Shown in pieces: positions 1 through 11,837 of a DNA stretch of 39,084 nucleotides. A program made the translations under genes and the position numbers. The notes under the pieces are model-generated. The model made no database searches. It saw only the letters and a list, made by a program, of their open reading frames with translations, and was not told the origin of the DNA. Every line of letters starts with the position of its first letter. Positions within the stretch are counted from its first letter, which is position 1. The DNA comes from an uncultured SAR86 cluster bacterium (lineage in GTDB: Bacteria; Pseudomonadota; Gammaproteobacteria; Magnimaribacterales; AG-339-G14), in assembly GCA_902522825.1 (NCBI GenBank), contig CABYXE010000007.1, forward strand, positions 1 through 39,084, read 5' to 3'.

Positions 1-1039
1 ACAGTTCCAAGATCTTGGACATAAAATAATTTTTTTAATAGGAGATTTTACCGGTTTAATAGGCGATCCGTCTGGTGTGAATGAAACTAGGCCCACAGTT
101 TCTAAATCTGAACTTAAGAAAAATGCTAAATCATATTCTGAACAAGTTTTCAAAATTTTAGATCCAAAAAAAACAAAAATTGAATATAACTCTTCCTGGT
201 TTGACAAAATGAAACCATCTGAAATTATTGAACTTGCTTCTGCGATGACCGTAGCTCGAATGCTGGAACGCGATGATTTTAGTAAAAGGTTTAAAGGAAA
301 CCGACCAATCTCAATCCACGAATTCTTATATCCCTTAGTGCAGGGTTATGATTCTTTTGCATTAAAAGCGGATATTGAACTTGGAGGTACTGATCAAAAA
401 TTTAATTTATTAGTTGGAAGAGACATACAGAAATTAAATAATATGAAGGAGCAGATAGTAATAACAATGCCTATATTAGAAGGTTTAGATGGAATAAAAA
501 AAATGTCCAAATCGCTTAATAATTACATAGGACTCAAAGAAAAACCGGAAACTATGTTTGGCAAAATAATGTCTATTTCAGATGAATTGATGTGGAAATA
601 TTTTGATCTCTTGAGCTTCAAATCTAATAAAGAAATAGATTCATATAAAGCATCGGTGAAAAAAGGAGCTAATCCTATGGAATTTAAAATTATTCTTGGT
701 GAAGAAATTGTTGAGAGATTTCATACAAAAAAAGCCGCCGAAGATGCTAGGGAAGAATTTAAGAATAGATTCAGAAAGAAAAAAGCTCCTTCCAAAATTA
801 AAAAAGTAAAAATTAAAATTCCTAGTAAAGAAATTTTGTTAATAGATTTATTAGCTGAACCTAAACTCAAAAAAGATATTTTATGTTCTAGTAAATCGGA
901 AGCTAGAAGAATGATAAAACAGTCTGCTGTTAAAGTTGATAATAACAAGATAAATAACGAGCGATTTTTAATTAAAAATGGCTCTAAACATACCTTTCAA
1001 GTTGGCAAACACAGACATCTGATAATTGATTTAGCTTAA
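1..1039 (+). CDS. tyrS: Tyrosyl-tRNA synthetase, 3' part (5' end outside window)
   Basis: Charges tRNA-Tyr with tyrosine in the cytoplasm. The reading frame is open from base 2 and begins inside the catalytic domain, with the GDFTG...GDPSG block that follows the HIGH-like motif; roughly 60 N-terminal residues, including that motif, are missing. The ATP-binding KMSKS motif is exact (bases 500-514), which marks the TyrZ-like form found in pseudomonads rather than the E. coli form with KFGKT. The last ~65 residues are an S4-type RNA-binding domain ([10 protein letters not shown], then a VxVD turn). It lies immediately upstream of the rRNA operon on the same strand, an arrangement I recall from Pseudomonas tyrZ. 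The family identity is certain; only the start is unseen. Confidence 0.96.
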   Translation, partial: QFQDLGHKIIFLIGDFTGLIGDPSGVNETRPTVSKSELKKNAKSYSEQVFKILDPKKTKIEYNSSWFDKMKPSEIIELASAMTVARMLERDDFSKRFKGNRPISIHEFLYPLVQGYDSFALKADIELGGTDQKFNLLVGRDIQKLNNMKEQIVITMPILEGLDGIKKMSKSLNNYIGLKEKPETMFGKIMSISDELMWKYFDLLSFKSNKEIDSYKASVKKGANPMEFKIILGEEIVERFHTKKAAEDAREEFKNRFRKKKAPSKIKKVKIKIPSKEILLIDLLAEPKLKKDILCSSKSEARRMIKQSAVKVDNNKINNERFLIKNGSKHTFQVGKHRHLIIDLA

Positions 1040-1054
1040 GTATTAATTAAAGCT

Positions 1055-1081
1055 TTGAATTAATAACAACCTATGTATAAT
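1055..1081 (+). promoter_or_regulatory. Candidate rRNA operon promoter
   Basis: A perfect TATAAT (1076-1081) lies downstream of TTGAAT (1055-1060, spacing 15) or the overlapping TTTGAA (spacing 16), only 16 bases after the tyrS stop. It is followed by a GC-containing discriminator (cccg), as in stringently controlled rRNA promoters. It lies upstream of the outer 16S processing stem, as an rRNA promoter must. The spacing is slightly short; the -10 is the strong part of the evidence. Confidence 0.5.
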
Positions 1082-1116
1082 CCCGATTTCGTGTGGTGTT
1101 TATCACCATCACTGAG

Positions 1117-1129
1117 AGTTTTTAAACAG
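1117..1129 (+). promoter_or_regulatory. BoxA-like antitermination site in the 16S leader (weak)
   Basis: The stretch agtttttaaacag resembles boxA (consensus TGCTCTTTAACAA) and sits between the promoter and the 16S processing stem, where boxA lies in other rRNA leaders. The match is partial; position is the main support. Confidence 0.3.
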
Positions 1130-1132
1130 ATT

Positions 1133-1160
1133 AGTTCATGTAATTCGTGCGGGCACTTAC
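1133..1160 (+). other. 5' arm of the 16S processing stem
   Basis: This stretch pairs with 2827-2854 in the spacer. I count 27 of 28 positions paired, with several G-U pairs and one U-U mismatch. Together they enclose the 16S gene, so this is the expected RNase III substrate releasing pre-16S RNA. Confidence 0.75.
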
Positions 1161-1193
1161 CTTTAAATAATTGAGGTTTGTGTCAATATGTAC

Positions 1194-1216
1194 ATCTTTG
1201 ATTTCTAATCAAAGAT
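1194..1216 (+). other. Hairpin in the 16S leader
   Basis: A 9-bp perfect stem (atctttgat / atcaaagat) with a 5-base loop. It lies inside the 16S processing loop, between the leader arm and the mature 5' end. T-runs follow a few bases later, so it superficially resembles a terminator, but the stem is weak and the Ts are not adjacent. Confidence 0.5.
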
Positions 1217-1267
1217 CACTCATTTTTTTGATATTTTTTTTTATAAAAAAAATTATCCGTTTAATTT

Positions 1268-2799
<1,532 letters not shown>

Positions 2800-2826
2800 T
2801 ATATTTATACACAGCCTAAGTTATTC

Positions 2827-2854
2827 GTGAGTGTCCGTTCGAATTATATGAATT
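2827..2854 (+). other. 3' arm of the 16S processing stem
   Basis: Pairs with 1133-1160 across the whole 16S gene, 27 of 28 positions including wobbles. It lies about 27 bases after the mature 16S 3' end, the usual place for the RNase III stem. Confidence 0.75.
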
Positions 2855-2887
2855 TTTTACCCTTTAAATTTTGATTTTCTGGGTACG

Positions 2888-2901
2888 TGCGTTCTTTAAA
2901 A
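2888..2901 (+). promoter_or_regulatory. BoxA-like antitermination site in the spacer
   Basis: tgcgttctttaaaa closely resembles boxA (TGCTCTTTAACAA) and sits just after the 16S processing stem, as the spacer boxA does in E. coli rrn operons. It would bind NusB/S10 to keep polymerase resistant to termination through 23S. Confidence 0.5.
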
Positions 2902-3098
2902 GTATTGTAATCCAACGATTAATGGACGAGATTGATGAGATCTCTTAATCCATTAATTTAGATTAATAATTAATGTTATCAATTATTAATCAACTATTTT
3001 AAAAGCGAATTTCGCTTTTACGATAGATCAAGTTCGGAATAAATTTATTTATTCCAAATTTATACAATAATGTTCTGAAAATTTTATTTTCAGAATGC

Positions 3099-3128
3099 TA
3101 ATGGCAAATTTAATTGGCGCTTATTATT
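3099..3128 (+). other. 5' arm of the outer 23S processing stem
   Basis: Pairs with 6102-6130 after the 23S gene: twelve perfect pairs (taatggcaaatt), a small internal loop, then 13 of 14 pairs including wobbles. It encloses 23S and excludes 5S, so it is the expected RNase III site for pre-23S. Confidence 0.7.
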
Positions 3129-3176
3129 CAAAAAAAGTCTTAACATTTTTTAAAATTAGTTTTTTAAAAACATATA

Positions 3177-6082
<2,906 letters not shown>

Positions 6083-6101
6083 TATGTTTTTAGACAACTA
6101 A

Positions 6102-6130
6102 GATAATAAACGTCAAGCAATTTGCCATTA
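6102..6130 (+). other. 3' arm of the outer 23S processing stem
   Basis: Complement of 3099-3128, ending about 33 bases before the 5S gene; it separates pre-23S from pre-5S. Confidence 0.7.
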
Positions 6131-6162
6131 AGGATTACAATATTTTAAACAAATAAGAATTT

Positions 6163-6279
6163 TGTCCGATGACAATAGCAAGCGTGACCCACCTGATCCA
6201 TTTCGAACTCAGAAGTGAAACCGTTTAGCGCCGATGGTAGTGTAGTTTTTTCTATGCGAGAGTAGGACATCGTCGGACT
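6163..6279 (+). rRNA. rrf: 5S ribosomal RNA
   Basis: The core cgaactcagaagtgaaa followed by gcgccgatggtagtgt matches the E. coli 5S closely. Helix I can be seen directly: gtccgatg (6164-6171) pairs with cgtcggac (6271-6278) with one wobble. The length is about 117 bases. It is the last gene of the rRNA operon and is followed at once by a terminator. Confidence 0.96.
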
Positions 6280-6288
6280 TCTTATTAA

Positions 6289-6317
6289 AAAAAAGCTAGC
6301 TTATGCTGGCTTTTTTT
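6289..6317. terminator. Bidirectional intrinsic terminator after 5S rRNA
   Basis: A 12-bp stem, aaaaaagctagc / gctggctttttt with one G-U pair, closes a four-base loop (ttat). On the plus strand the stem runs into a T tract that ends the rRNA operon. On the minus strand the same A/T arms provide the U tract for the convergent operon ending with the pantothenate kinase, whose stop codon (6316-6318) lies at the edge of the hairpin. Confidence 0.88.
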
Positions 6318-7119
6318 ATATTGTTCCTAAGCAAATTGCGTATTCTCCGTTTTCGACAAATTCGCAATTTAAGTTATATAAATGAAATCCTTCTTTTAAA
6401 ATATTAGAGAGAAGGCTGTAATTAGGAGTTCTACCAATAACTATTACCTCGCTAACCCCGCAAGAAATTGAGTTCATAACAGCAGTTCGCAAAACAGTTT
6501 GCGCAACCATATTTATCACACCAGCTGCTAAGTCAGCGTTATTGGGTGCAAATAAAGAGCCTTTTCCAAAATTTACCGCGCTTGTATTTTCTGGAAGATT
6601 GCCAATAGGACCAGAAACAACATCTGAAAGTATATGATCAACTTTTGTTATATCTCCATCTAAAGATAAAGTATTTATTCTCTCAGGATCATCTTCATTA
6701 AATAATAACTTACATAATCCTCTGATTGTTCCTCCGCCAAGTCCCGTTCCTCCAACATGAATAAAACTTTCTTTTGTACCTAAGACACAAGCCGTCCCAG
6801 ATCCGCAACTTACAACAAGAAAATTATTATTTGAGTCTTTTTTTAATGCTTTAGCGCCTCTTCCTATCGCATCTACCTCGTTAAAATGGGCAACTAATAC
6901 ATTATCAATCTCGTTTGGCAGATCAGCATGCCTGCCACCGGTAACACCGATTGTCTCTATGTCACTAATATTTAAATTCGCTTGATAAAGAATTTTTTTG
7001 AGATAACTCACACTAACTTTTTCCGAAGGAAAGGTTGAATAAGAGACTTGATCATGATGGGCTACAACCAAGTCTGTATTAGTTATACCAAAATCAATGC
7101 CAATGCTTATTTTACTCAC
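6316..7119 (-). CDS. coaW: Type II pantothenate kinase (CoaW / eukaryotic PanK-like)
   Basis: Phosphorylates pantothenate with ATP, the committed step of CoA synthesis. The 267-residue protein has the ASKHA fold motifs of type II kinases: phosphate-1 loop GIDFGITNTD (7-16), a NEVDAIGRGA stretch (80-89) whose Glu81 fits the catalytic glutamate of the family, the adenosine loop SCGSGTA (104-110) and GGTGLGGGT (123-131). The length equals that of Staphylococcus aureus CoaW as I recall it. This type is unusual in gammaproteobacteria, which mostly use CoaA or CoaX. The start is GTG, with no clear ribosome-binding site. It lies 10 bases after the 2OG oxygenase gene and is the last gene of the minus-strand operon. 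panB and panC stand at the far end of the window. Confidence 0.85.
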   Translation of the reverse strand: MSKISIGIDFGITNTDLVVAHHDQVSYSTFPSEKVSVSYLKKILYQANLNISDIETIGVTGGRHADLPNEIDNVLVAHFNEVDAIGRGAKALKKDSNNNFLVVSCGSGTACVLGTKESFIHVGGTGLGGGTIRGLCKLLFNEDDPERINTLSLDGDITKVDHILSDVVSGPIGNLPENTSAVNFGKGSLFAPNNADLAAGVINMVAQTVLRTAVMNSISCGVSEVIVIGRTPNYSLLSNILKEGFHLYNLNCEFVENGEYAICLGTI

Positions 7120-7129
7120 GAGGCTATTT

Positions 7130-7744
7130 TCAACTGAATAGCTTTTTCATAAATGAGCTTAAACCGTGTCTTATTTTATGACTTGAAGCTGACTCTTTTT
7201 TCACATAGTTCATCTGCATCGACAGTCTTTTCCCTTCAACCGGATGAAAGCCATGCCAACAATTCTCGGTTACTTTAAATACAACTAAACTCCCAAAAGA
7301 AGCAGGAATCTCTTGAATAAAATCCTCTAAATCAGAATTATTTTTTAACATTCTTAATAATCCTTTTTCGTTAACCCATTCTTCATTCAAATACAAAAGA
7401 AAAGTTAAAACTTTAGATTTTGAATCACTATGGATTTTTCCATCCTTCATTCTTGAGTAGCCTCTTAAAGTTGTAATAACTTCTGTATTATCTAAATTAA
7501 CCTGGAATTTTTCTGAAAGAATTTCCTTCATTTCTTTACTCTCTATTTCTGAGATAAGCTGTCTTATTTTTTCGGAGAGTCCAGGCATATCACTCGGATA
7601 ACTGCCACCTTTATCGAGATTAGGGAATTCGCTAGATAAAGAGACTCCTTCGTCAGTAATACAATTAGGAACAGAAAAGAAAGGAAAAAAACTATCGTCA
7701 ACAGGTGCTGATTTAATTGAATTTAAATCAATTAAAGCACCCAT
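7130..7744 (-). CDS. 2-oxoglutarate/Fe(II)-dependent oxygenase (prolyl-hydroxylase-like)
   Basis: Likely uses O2, Fe(II) and 2-oxoglutarate to hydroxylate an unknown substrate. In the 204-residue protein the double-stranded beta-helix core covers about 85-182. It carries the iron triad H105-x-D107 and distal H164 (in WHGFHPV), followed by R173 (GKRLSMQ) for the 2-oxoglutarate carboxylate. The run TFLLYLNEEW (114-123), then a GLLR turn, is typical of the prolyl-4-hydroxylase-like group. It has no signal peptide, so it is cytoplasmic. It lies 11 bases downstream of a diiron protein gene and 10 bases upstream of the pantothenate kinase, so the three are surely co-transcribed. The substrate cannot be told from sequence; protein, small-molecule and lipid substrates all remain possible. 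Confidence 0.8.
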   Translation of the reverse strand: MGALIDLNSIKSAPVDDSFFPFFSVPNCITDEGVSLSSEFPNLDKGGSYPSDMPGLSEKIRQLISEIESKEMKEILSEKFQVNLDNTEVITTLRGYSRMKDGKIHSDSKSKVLTFLLYLNEEWVNEKGLLRMLKNNSDLEDFIQEIPASFGSLVVFKVTENCWHGFHPVEGKRLSMQMNYVKKESASSHKIRHGLSSFMKKLFS

Positions 7745-7755
7745 CGAAGATGATA

Positions 7756-8928
7756 TTATCTATTTGCTGCTTCTTGAGCTTTAAGAATTTCAGCTAACAT
7801 TTCATCAGATTCTGCTTTAACCTGATCTGATGATTCTAATGGTTTAGTAATTTCAGCCCAGTCGATTTCAAAATCACTTGGAGCGTGCTCATATTCTAAA
7901 ATACCTAGAGCTTCATATTTGGGCCTGATCGAATCAGTTAAAAGACCAATCTTTTTCAAATTAGGCATAACCCTTGAAAATAAGAAGCTTCTGAATTGAT
8001 CCATAGCCCCATTACTCAATTGAAACTCCCTGACTTCTTCATCAGTCATTTTCAAATATTTCGACATCGCTTTAGTATTGATAAGTCTGTCTCTTGAAAT
8101 TACACAAGCTTCATAAGCAAATTGCGCTCTGTCTTCTATTTCTTCAGGAGAAAGAGTTTGAACAAAATCTTCAAGATAGTTAATACCAAAAGTAACATGT
8201 CTAGCTTCATCCCTAATGACGTAGTGCAAAAGTGTTTTCAGCAATGTGTCATTGGCTGACAACTTCATGTTAGTAAAAGCAGCTAGAGCTAATCCTTCAA
8301 TTATGATTTGCATACCAATAAATTTTAAATCCCATCTTTCATCAGTGAGAATTTTATCAAGCAAAGCCTTAAGGTTTGGATTAATAGGATAATGAAAACC
8401 TACTTTTTCTTGAAGGTATCTATTAAAAACTTCAACGTGTCTTGCTTCATCAAAGGTTTGGGAAGCTGCATACATTTTTGCATTAAACGTTGGAGCGCAA
8501 CTAACTATTTGAGATGCAACTAATAGAGCACCCTGTTCGCCATGTAAAAACTGACTAAGAACTTCAGCAGTCTCATGTCTATCAAACTCCATTTTTTCTT
8601 CATCTGTTAAATTTTTCCATGCATCAAGTTCTTCATGAGGCAAAGTCACTCCTTCTATCCCTGTAAGAGGCTTATCTTTGGGATGGTTATAGTCCCAATC
8701 TAAATCAATTGATCCATTCCAATTTAGTTCTTTACCTAGCTCGTAAAGTTTTTTTATTCGGTTATCTGCGACCGTATAGTCCCAATTATAGGATCCAGTA
8801 AGAGGAGTTTTAAATATTTCAGCGACGTCTTCAACGTCTTGAGGACTTAAATCTAACTCGTCGTCTTTGTAATCTTCATCAAAATAAAGTACGTCCTTAG
8901 GAGGACCATCCGTTTTTGTAATTTTCAT
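7756..8928 (-). CDS. Ferritin-like diiron-carboxylate protein, probable oxygenase
   Basis: A 390-residue helical protein with a complete set of diiron ligands: E131 (HGEQG), E161/H164 (DEARH), E211 (EGLALAAF) and E241/H244 (DEARH). The E...ExxH...E...ExxH order is shared by ribonucleotide reductase R2, bacterial multicomponent monooxygenases and other diiron oxygenases. The spacing here (30, 47 and 30 residues between successive groups) is tighter than in R2 or methane monooxygenase. No tyrosine-radical or partner-subunit logic can be read, and no reductase gene lies nearby. I do not recognise the exact subfamily. It follows cobT by 62 bases and has its own promoter-like sequence there. Neighbouring genes encode a second iron/O2 enzyme and a metal-chelatase-type ATPase pair, so shared iron handling or a shared pathway is plausible. 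Confidence 0.75.
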   Translation of the reverse strand: MKITKTDGPPKDVLYFDEDYKDDELDLSPQDVEDVAEIFKTPLTGSYNWDYTVADNRIKKLYELGKELNWNGSIDLDWDYNHPKDKPLTGIEGVTLPHEELDAWKNLTDEEKMEFDRHETAEVLSQFLHGEQGALLVASQIVSCAPTFNAKMYAASQTFDEARHVEVFNRYLQEKVGFHYPINPNLKALLDKILTDERWDLKFIGMQIIIEGLALAAFTNMKLSANDTLLKTLLHYVIRDEARHVTFGINYLEDFVQTLSPEEIEDRAQFAYEACVISRDRLINTKAMSKYLKMTDEEVREFQLSNGAMDQFRSFLFSRVMPNLKKIGLLTDSIRPKYEALGILEYEHAPSDFEIDWAEITKPLESSDQVKAESDEMLAEILKAQEAANR

Positions 8929-8934
8929 AAAAAA

Positions 8935-8962
8935 ATTTTAGTCTTTTAAGGCTATAAGTCAA
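8935..8962 (-). promoter_or_regulatory. Promoter of the diiron gene, predicted leaderless
   Basis: On the minus strand TTGACT (8957-8962) and TAAAAT (8935-8940) each match the sigma-70 consensus at 5 of 6 bases and are 16 bases apart. Only six bases separate the -10 from the ATG (8926-8928), so initiation at the usual distance would start the mRNA at or next to the start codon. No Shine-Dalgarno is present. Two direct copies of cttttaag (plus-strand reading, 8943-8950 and 8973-8980) flank the -35. Confidence 0.5.
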
Positions 8963-8990
8963 TAAAAAAAGGCTTTTAAGAGAACAGAAA

Positions 8991-10748
8991 TTATGAATTT
9001 TTGTCAATGAATAGTTCAGTTAATTGCTCCAACATAACACCACCTAATTCCTCAGCTCTGTGGATGGTTACCGCTTTAGAATAATACCTAGTAACGTCAT
9101 GTCCAATACCAATTGCAACTAAATCTATATCGGTTTTATTTTCTATTTCTCTAATGACTTGTTTTAAATGATTATCCAAATAACTAGTGGAATTAGTAGA
9201 AAGAGTACTGTCATCTACTGGTGCTCCGTCAGAAATCACCATTAATATTTGCCTTTGTTCTGGTCTCTTAAAGAGTCTCCCGCAAGCCCACAACAAAGCT
9301 TCACCATCAACATTTTCTTTCAAAAGGCCTTCTCGAAGCATGAGTCCTAGATTTTTTTTAGCTCTTCTCCACGCTAAATCGGCCGGTTTAAAAATTATGT
9401 GTCTTAGATCATTTAATCTACCTGGATTGCTTGGTTTTCCACACTCTACCCAGAGTTTTCTGCTATCTCCACCTTTCCAATGCTTTGTTGTGAAACCTAA
9501 AATTTCAGTTTTTATATTACATCTATCTAAAGTTGCTCCAATTATGTCTGCAGAAATCGCGGCAGTTGTCATAGATCTTCCTCTCATAGAACCAGAGCTA
9601 TCTACCAAAATAGTTACTACTGTATCTTTAAATTTTGTATCCTTTTCTTGTTTGAAACTCAATGAAGTGAGGGGATCAGTAATGATTTTATGTAGCTTTG
9701 AAGTATCTAAAATCCCTTCGTCTTTATCATACTCCCAGGACCTATTTTGTTGAGCTAATAACAATCTCTGAAGTCTATTCGCAAGTTTAGCAATTACAGA
9801 TTTACTTGGATCGATCAGCTGATCTAATCTTGTCCTTAAGCGCCTGAGTTCTTCAGAAGAACATAGGTCTTCAGCATCAATAACCTCGTCATAATCTCTA
9901 GAAAATACTTTATATTCTGACTCTCTTTCTTGACCTAGAAGTTCTTCAAGTTTTGTTCTATTTTCTAACCATTCGTCTTCAGTTTCCTCAGTTTCTCCTT
10001 CTTCTATATCAAATTCTTCCGAAGATTCTGCCTCTGTTTCTTGTTGTTCAGAAGAAGATTCTTCCTCTGATTGTTCCTCGTCTTGCTCGTCATTTTCTTC
10101 AGACTCGTCTTGATCTTCTTGATAGGAATTTGACTCTTCTTCCTCCATTTCTTCTTCATCAAAAGAAATTTCTAACTCTTCCAAGATGAGTTCAATTTCT
10201 TTTAGGTAACTGTCTTTTTCATCAAGAGCATTTTTAATTCTAGGAATATATTTTCTTTCTAAAGCACTTAGATCTTTTTTAAAAGGCTCTAAACAAGACT
10301 CTTCTTTTTTGGTCAAATCAAGATTTAAAATATTGCTTTTAAGCCAGATTTGTAAAGCTTTACTAGCATTTTCATGTGTAGTTTCGGGAGCAAAACTCTC
10401 AAGAGAATCTAAAAAAATTCTGTGCAAATTATTTTTTACTCCTGAAAATTGCAACGAACCTAAAATATCAAGTCGGACATCATTTTGTTCGAAAAGAATT
10501 TGGTCTAATTCTTGAATTCCAGTAATTTTATTAGGCTTTTCAAAAGAATATTTTTCTTTTAAAGCTATCTTATCGGCTTTTCCTCTAGAAACTATTAAAT
10601 CCTTTTTAGATGGAGAGATCTTAGGAATAGAATTTCCGGAAAGAGAGTCAATGCCGAAGGAAATTTCTAATTCTTTTTTTTGAGAAATTGCTCTCGTAGA
10701 TGAAGAAAGAGCATCTTTGAGGATTTGGTCTTTGGATTTATCGTTCAA
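8991..10748 (-). CDS. cobT: CobT-type cobaltochelatase subunit (VWA domain)
   Basis: In aerobic cobalamin synthesis CobT acts with CobS as the ATPase/VWA part of the CobNST cobaltochelatase. The 585-residue protein has the family's N-terminal domain ([13 protein letters not shown]... onward), a very acidic Glu/Asp/Ser stretch at about 196-260, and a C-terminal VWA domain with the MIDAS motif DSSGS (383-387) and SDGAP (506-510). It is close to the usual CobT length. The start is TTG: the codon overlaps the cobS stop as TTGA, and no other start gives the family N-terminus, so translation is probably coupled to cobS. No cobN or other cobalamin gene is in the window. The function could therefore be metal insertion or remodelling of another protein. 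Confidence 0.9.
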   Translation of the reverse strand: MNDKSKDQILKDALSSSTRAISQKKELEISFGIDSLSGNSIPKISPSKKDLIVSRGKADKIALKEKYSFEKPNKITGIQELDQILFEQNDVRLDILGSLQFSGVKNNLHRIFLDSLESFAPETTHENASKALQIWLKSNILNLDLTKKEESCLEPFKKDLSALERKYIPRIKNALDEKDSYLKEIELILEELEISFDEEEMEEEESNSYQEDQDESEENDEQDEEQSEEESSSEQQETEAESSEEFDIEEGETEETEDEWLENRTKLEELLGQERESEYKVFSRDYDEVIDAEDLCSSEELRRLRTRLDQLIDPSKSVIAKLANRLQRLLLAQQNRSWEYDKDEGILDTSKLHKIITDPLTSLSFKQEKDTKFKDTVVTILVDSSGSMRGRSMTTAAISADIIGATLDRCNIKTEILGFTTKHWKGGDSRKLWVECGKPSNPGRLNDLRHIIFKPADLAWRRAKKNLGLMLREGLLKENVDGEALLWACGRLFKRPEQRQILMVISDGAPVDDSTLSTNSTSYLDNHLKQVIREIENKTDIDLVAIGIGHDVTRYYSKAVTIHRAEELGGVMLEQLTELFIDKNS

Positions 10749-11737
10749 TCCTGATCTGCTAAGTTTGAAACTGAGTCATCAATTTCTATGTCAAAACATC
10801 TTTGCAAATATTCTGAAATAATTGGTTTTTCAGTTTCGTCGCACTTATTTAAAAAACTTAATTCAAAAGATGAAGCTAAATCTGAAAAAATTTGGTAGTT
10901 TTCAGCCCAACTTATTACAGTTCGAGGAGACATTAAATTAGATATATCTCCATTTTTAAATCCTTCCCTTGTTAAGTTAGCTAACTCAATCATATTTTTA
11001 ACTACTTCGGTGCCTTTTTTGTTATTGAGTTCTGGAACTTTTGATAAAACTACTTTGGTTTCTAGTTCAACTGATAAATAATTAAGACAAGAAACAATTT
11101 GCCATCTATCCATCTGCCCTTGGTTTATTTGTTGAGTTCCATGGTAAAGACCAGTGCTATCTCCTAAGCCGACTGTGTTGGCAGTAGCAAATAATCTAAA
11201 AAAAGGATTTGGTGTTAAAACTCTATTTTGATCTAGTAAAGTTAACTTACCGTCTACTTCCAAGACTCTTTGAATTACAAACATGACGTCGGGTCTTCCA
11301 GCATCATATTCATCAAAAACCAAAGCTGTTGGATTTTGTATAGCCCAAGGCAATATGCCTTCCTGAAATTTTGTCACCTGCTTATCTTTTTCTATAACAA
11401 TCGCATCCTTACCTAATAAATCAAGACGGCTTATGTGACTATCTAGATTTATTCTGATACATGGCCAATTTAATCGAGCTGCAACTTGTTCTATATGAGT
11501 TGATTTTCCAGAGCCATGAAGTCCTTGAACCATTACTCTTCTGTTATTTGAGAAGCCAGCTAAAATGGAAAGAGTCGTTGATCTATCAAAACAATATGCT
11601 TCATCCACAGTTGGAACATATTCATTAGATTCCGAAAATGCAGGAACTTCAAAGTCAGCATCAAAGCCAAATGTGTTTCCAACATTAACTTTAATGTCTG
11701 GAGTAGAATCAGAGAAATTATTATATGTAGTTGTCAT
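10745..11737 (-). CDS. cobS: CobS-type cobaltochelatase AAA+ ATPase (MoxR family)
   Basis: A hexameric MoxR-type AAA+ ATPase that partners CobT. In the 330-residue protein Walker A is GLHGSGKST (72-80), Walker B is LVFDEYDAG (139-147), sensor 1 is in ATANT (184-188), and an arginine-finger candidate is R211 in QMDRW. The stretches [25 protein letters not shown] and [12 protein letters not shown] are near-diagnostic of genuine CobS rather than generic MoxR. It is the first gene of a minus-strand run cobS-cobT-diiron-2OG oxygenase-coaW and faces cysE across a 100-base gap. In marine genomes and phages cobS can occur outside complete B12 pathways, so its presence alone does not prove cobalamin synthesis. 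Confidence 0.94.
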   Translation of the reverse strand: MTTTYNNFSDSTPDIKVNVGNTFGFDADFEVPAFSESNEYVPTVDEAYCFDRSTTLSILAGFSNNRRVMVQGLHGSGKSTHIEQVAARLNWPCIRINLDSHISRLDLLGKDAIVIEKDKQVTKFQEGILPWAIQNPTALVFDEYDAGRPDVMFVIQRVLEVDGKLTLLDQNRVLTPNPFFRLFATANTVGLGDSTGLYHGTQQINQGQMDRWQIVSCLNYLSVELETKVVLSKVPELNNKKGTEVVKNMIELANLTREGFKNGDISNLMSPRTVISWAENYQIFSDLASSFELSFLNKCDETEKPIISEYLQRCFDIEIDDSVSNLADQD

Positions 11738-11837
11738 AAAAAGAGTTTATTATCCCTTTTTTAAAAGAGACAGCAAGAATTTATCTGCATCTTAAAGTAA
11801 ACTTAACTTAGAATTTTTTAATCTAAATTTAGGAAAA

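Larger units (their letters stand above)
2800..3176 (+). other. 16S-23S internal transcribed spacer without tRNA genes
   Basis: About 377 bases of very AT-rich spacer. I looked for tRNA-Ile, tRNA-Ala and tRNA-Glu and found no acceptor/T-arm pattern on either strand. It contains processing-stem arms (2827-2854, 3099-3128, 3165-3176), a boxA-like site (2888-2901) and four local hairpins: 2918-2957 (9+5 bp), 3000-3020 (9 bp), 3036-3055 (8 bp) and 3073-3095 (10 bp, perfect). No coding potential is seen. Confidence 0.85.

Noticed and set aside
1194-1226. Hairpin followed by T-runs, looking like a terminator between tyrS and 16S
   Set aside because: It lies downstream of the outer 16S processing arm, so it is inside the rRNA leader; the stem is AT-rich and the Ts begin several bases after it.
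2800-3176. tRNA-Ile or tRNA-Ala gene in the rRNA spacer
   Set aside because: No cloverleaf arms, T-loop (ggttcgaatcc-like) or acceptor complement could be found on either strand.
9187-9753. 188-codon plus-strand frame antisense to cobT
   Set aside because: It is the mirror of the well-conserved VWA domain of CobT; its translation is Ser/Leu/Phe-rich with no domain, as expected of a shadow.
8991-11737. Evidence for a full cobalamin pathway
   Set aside because: Only cobS and cobT are present; cobN and all corrin-ring genes are absent from the window, so the pathway cannot be claimed.
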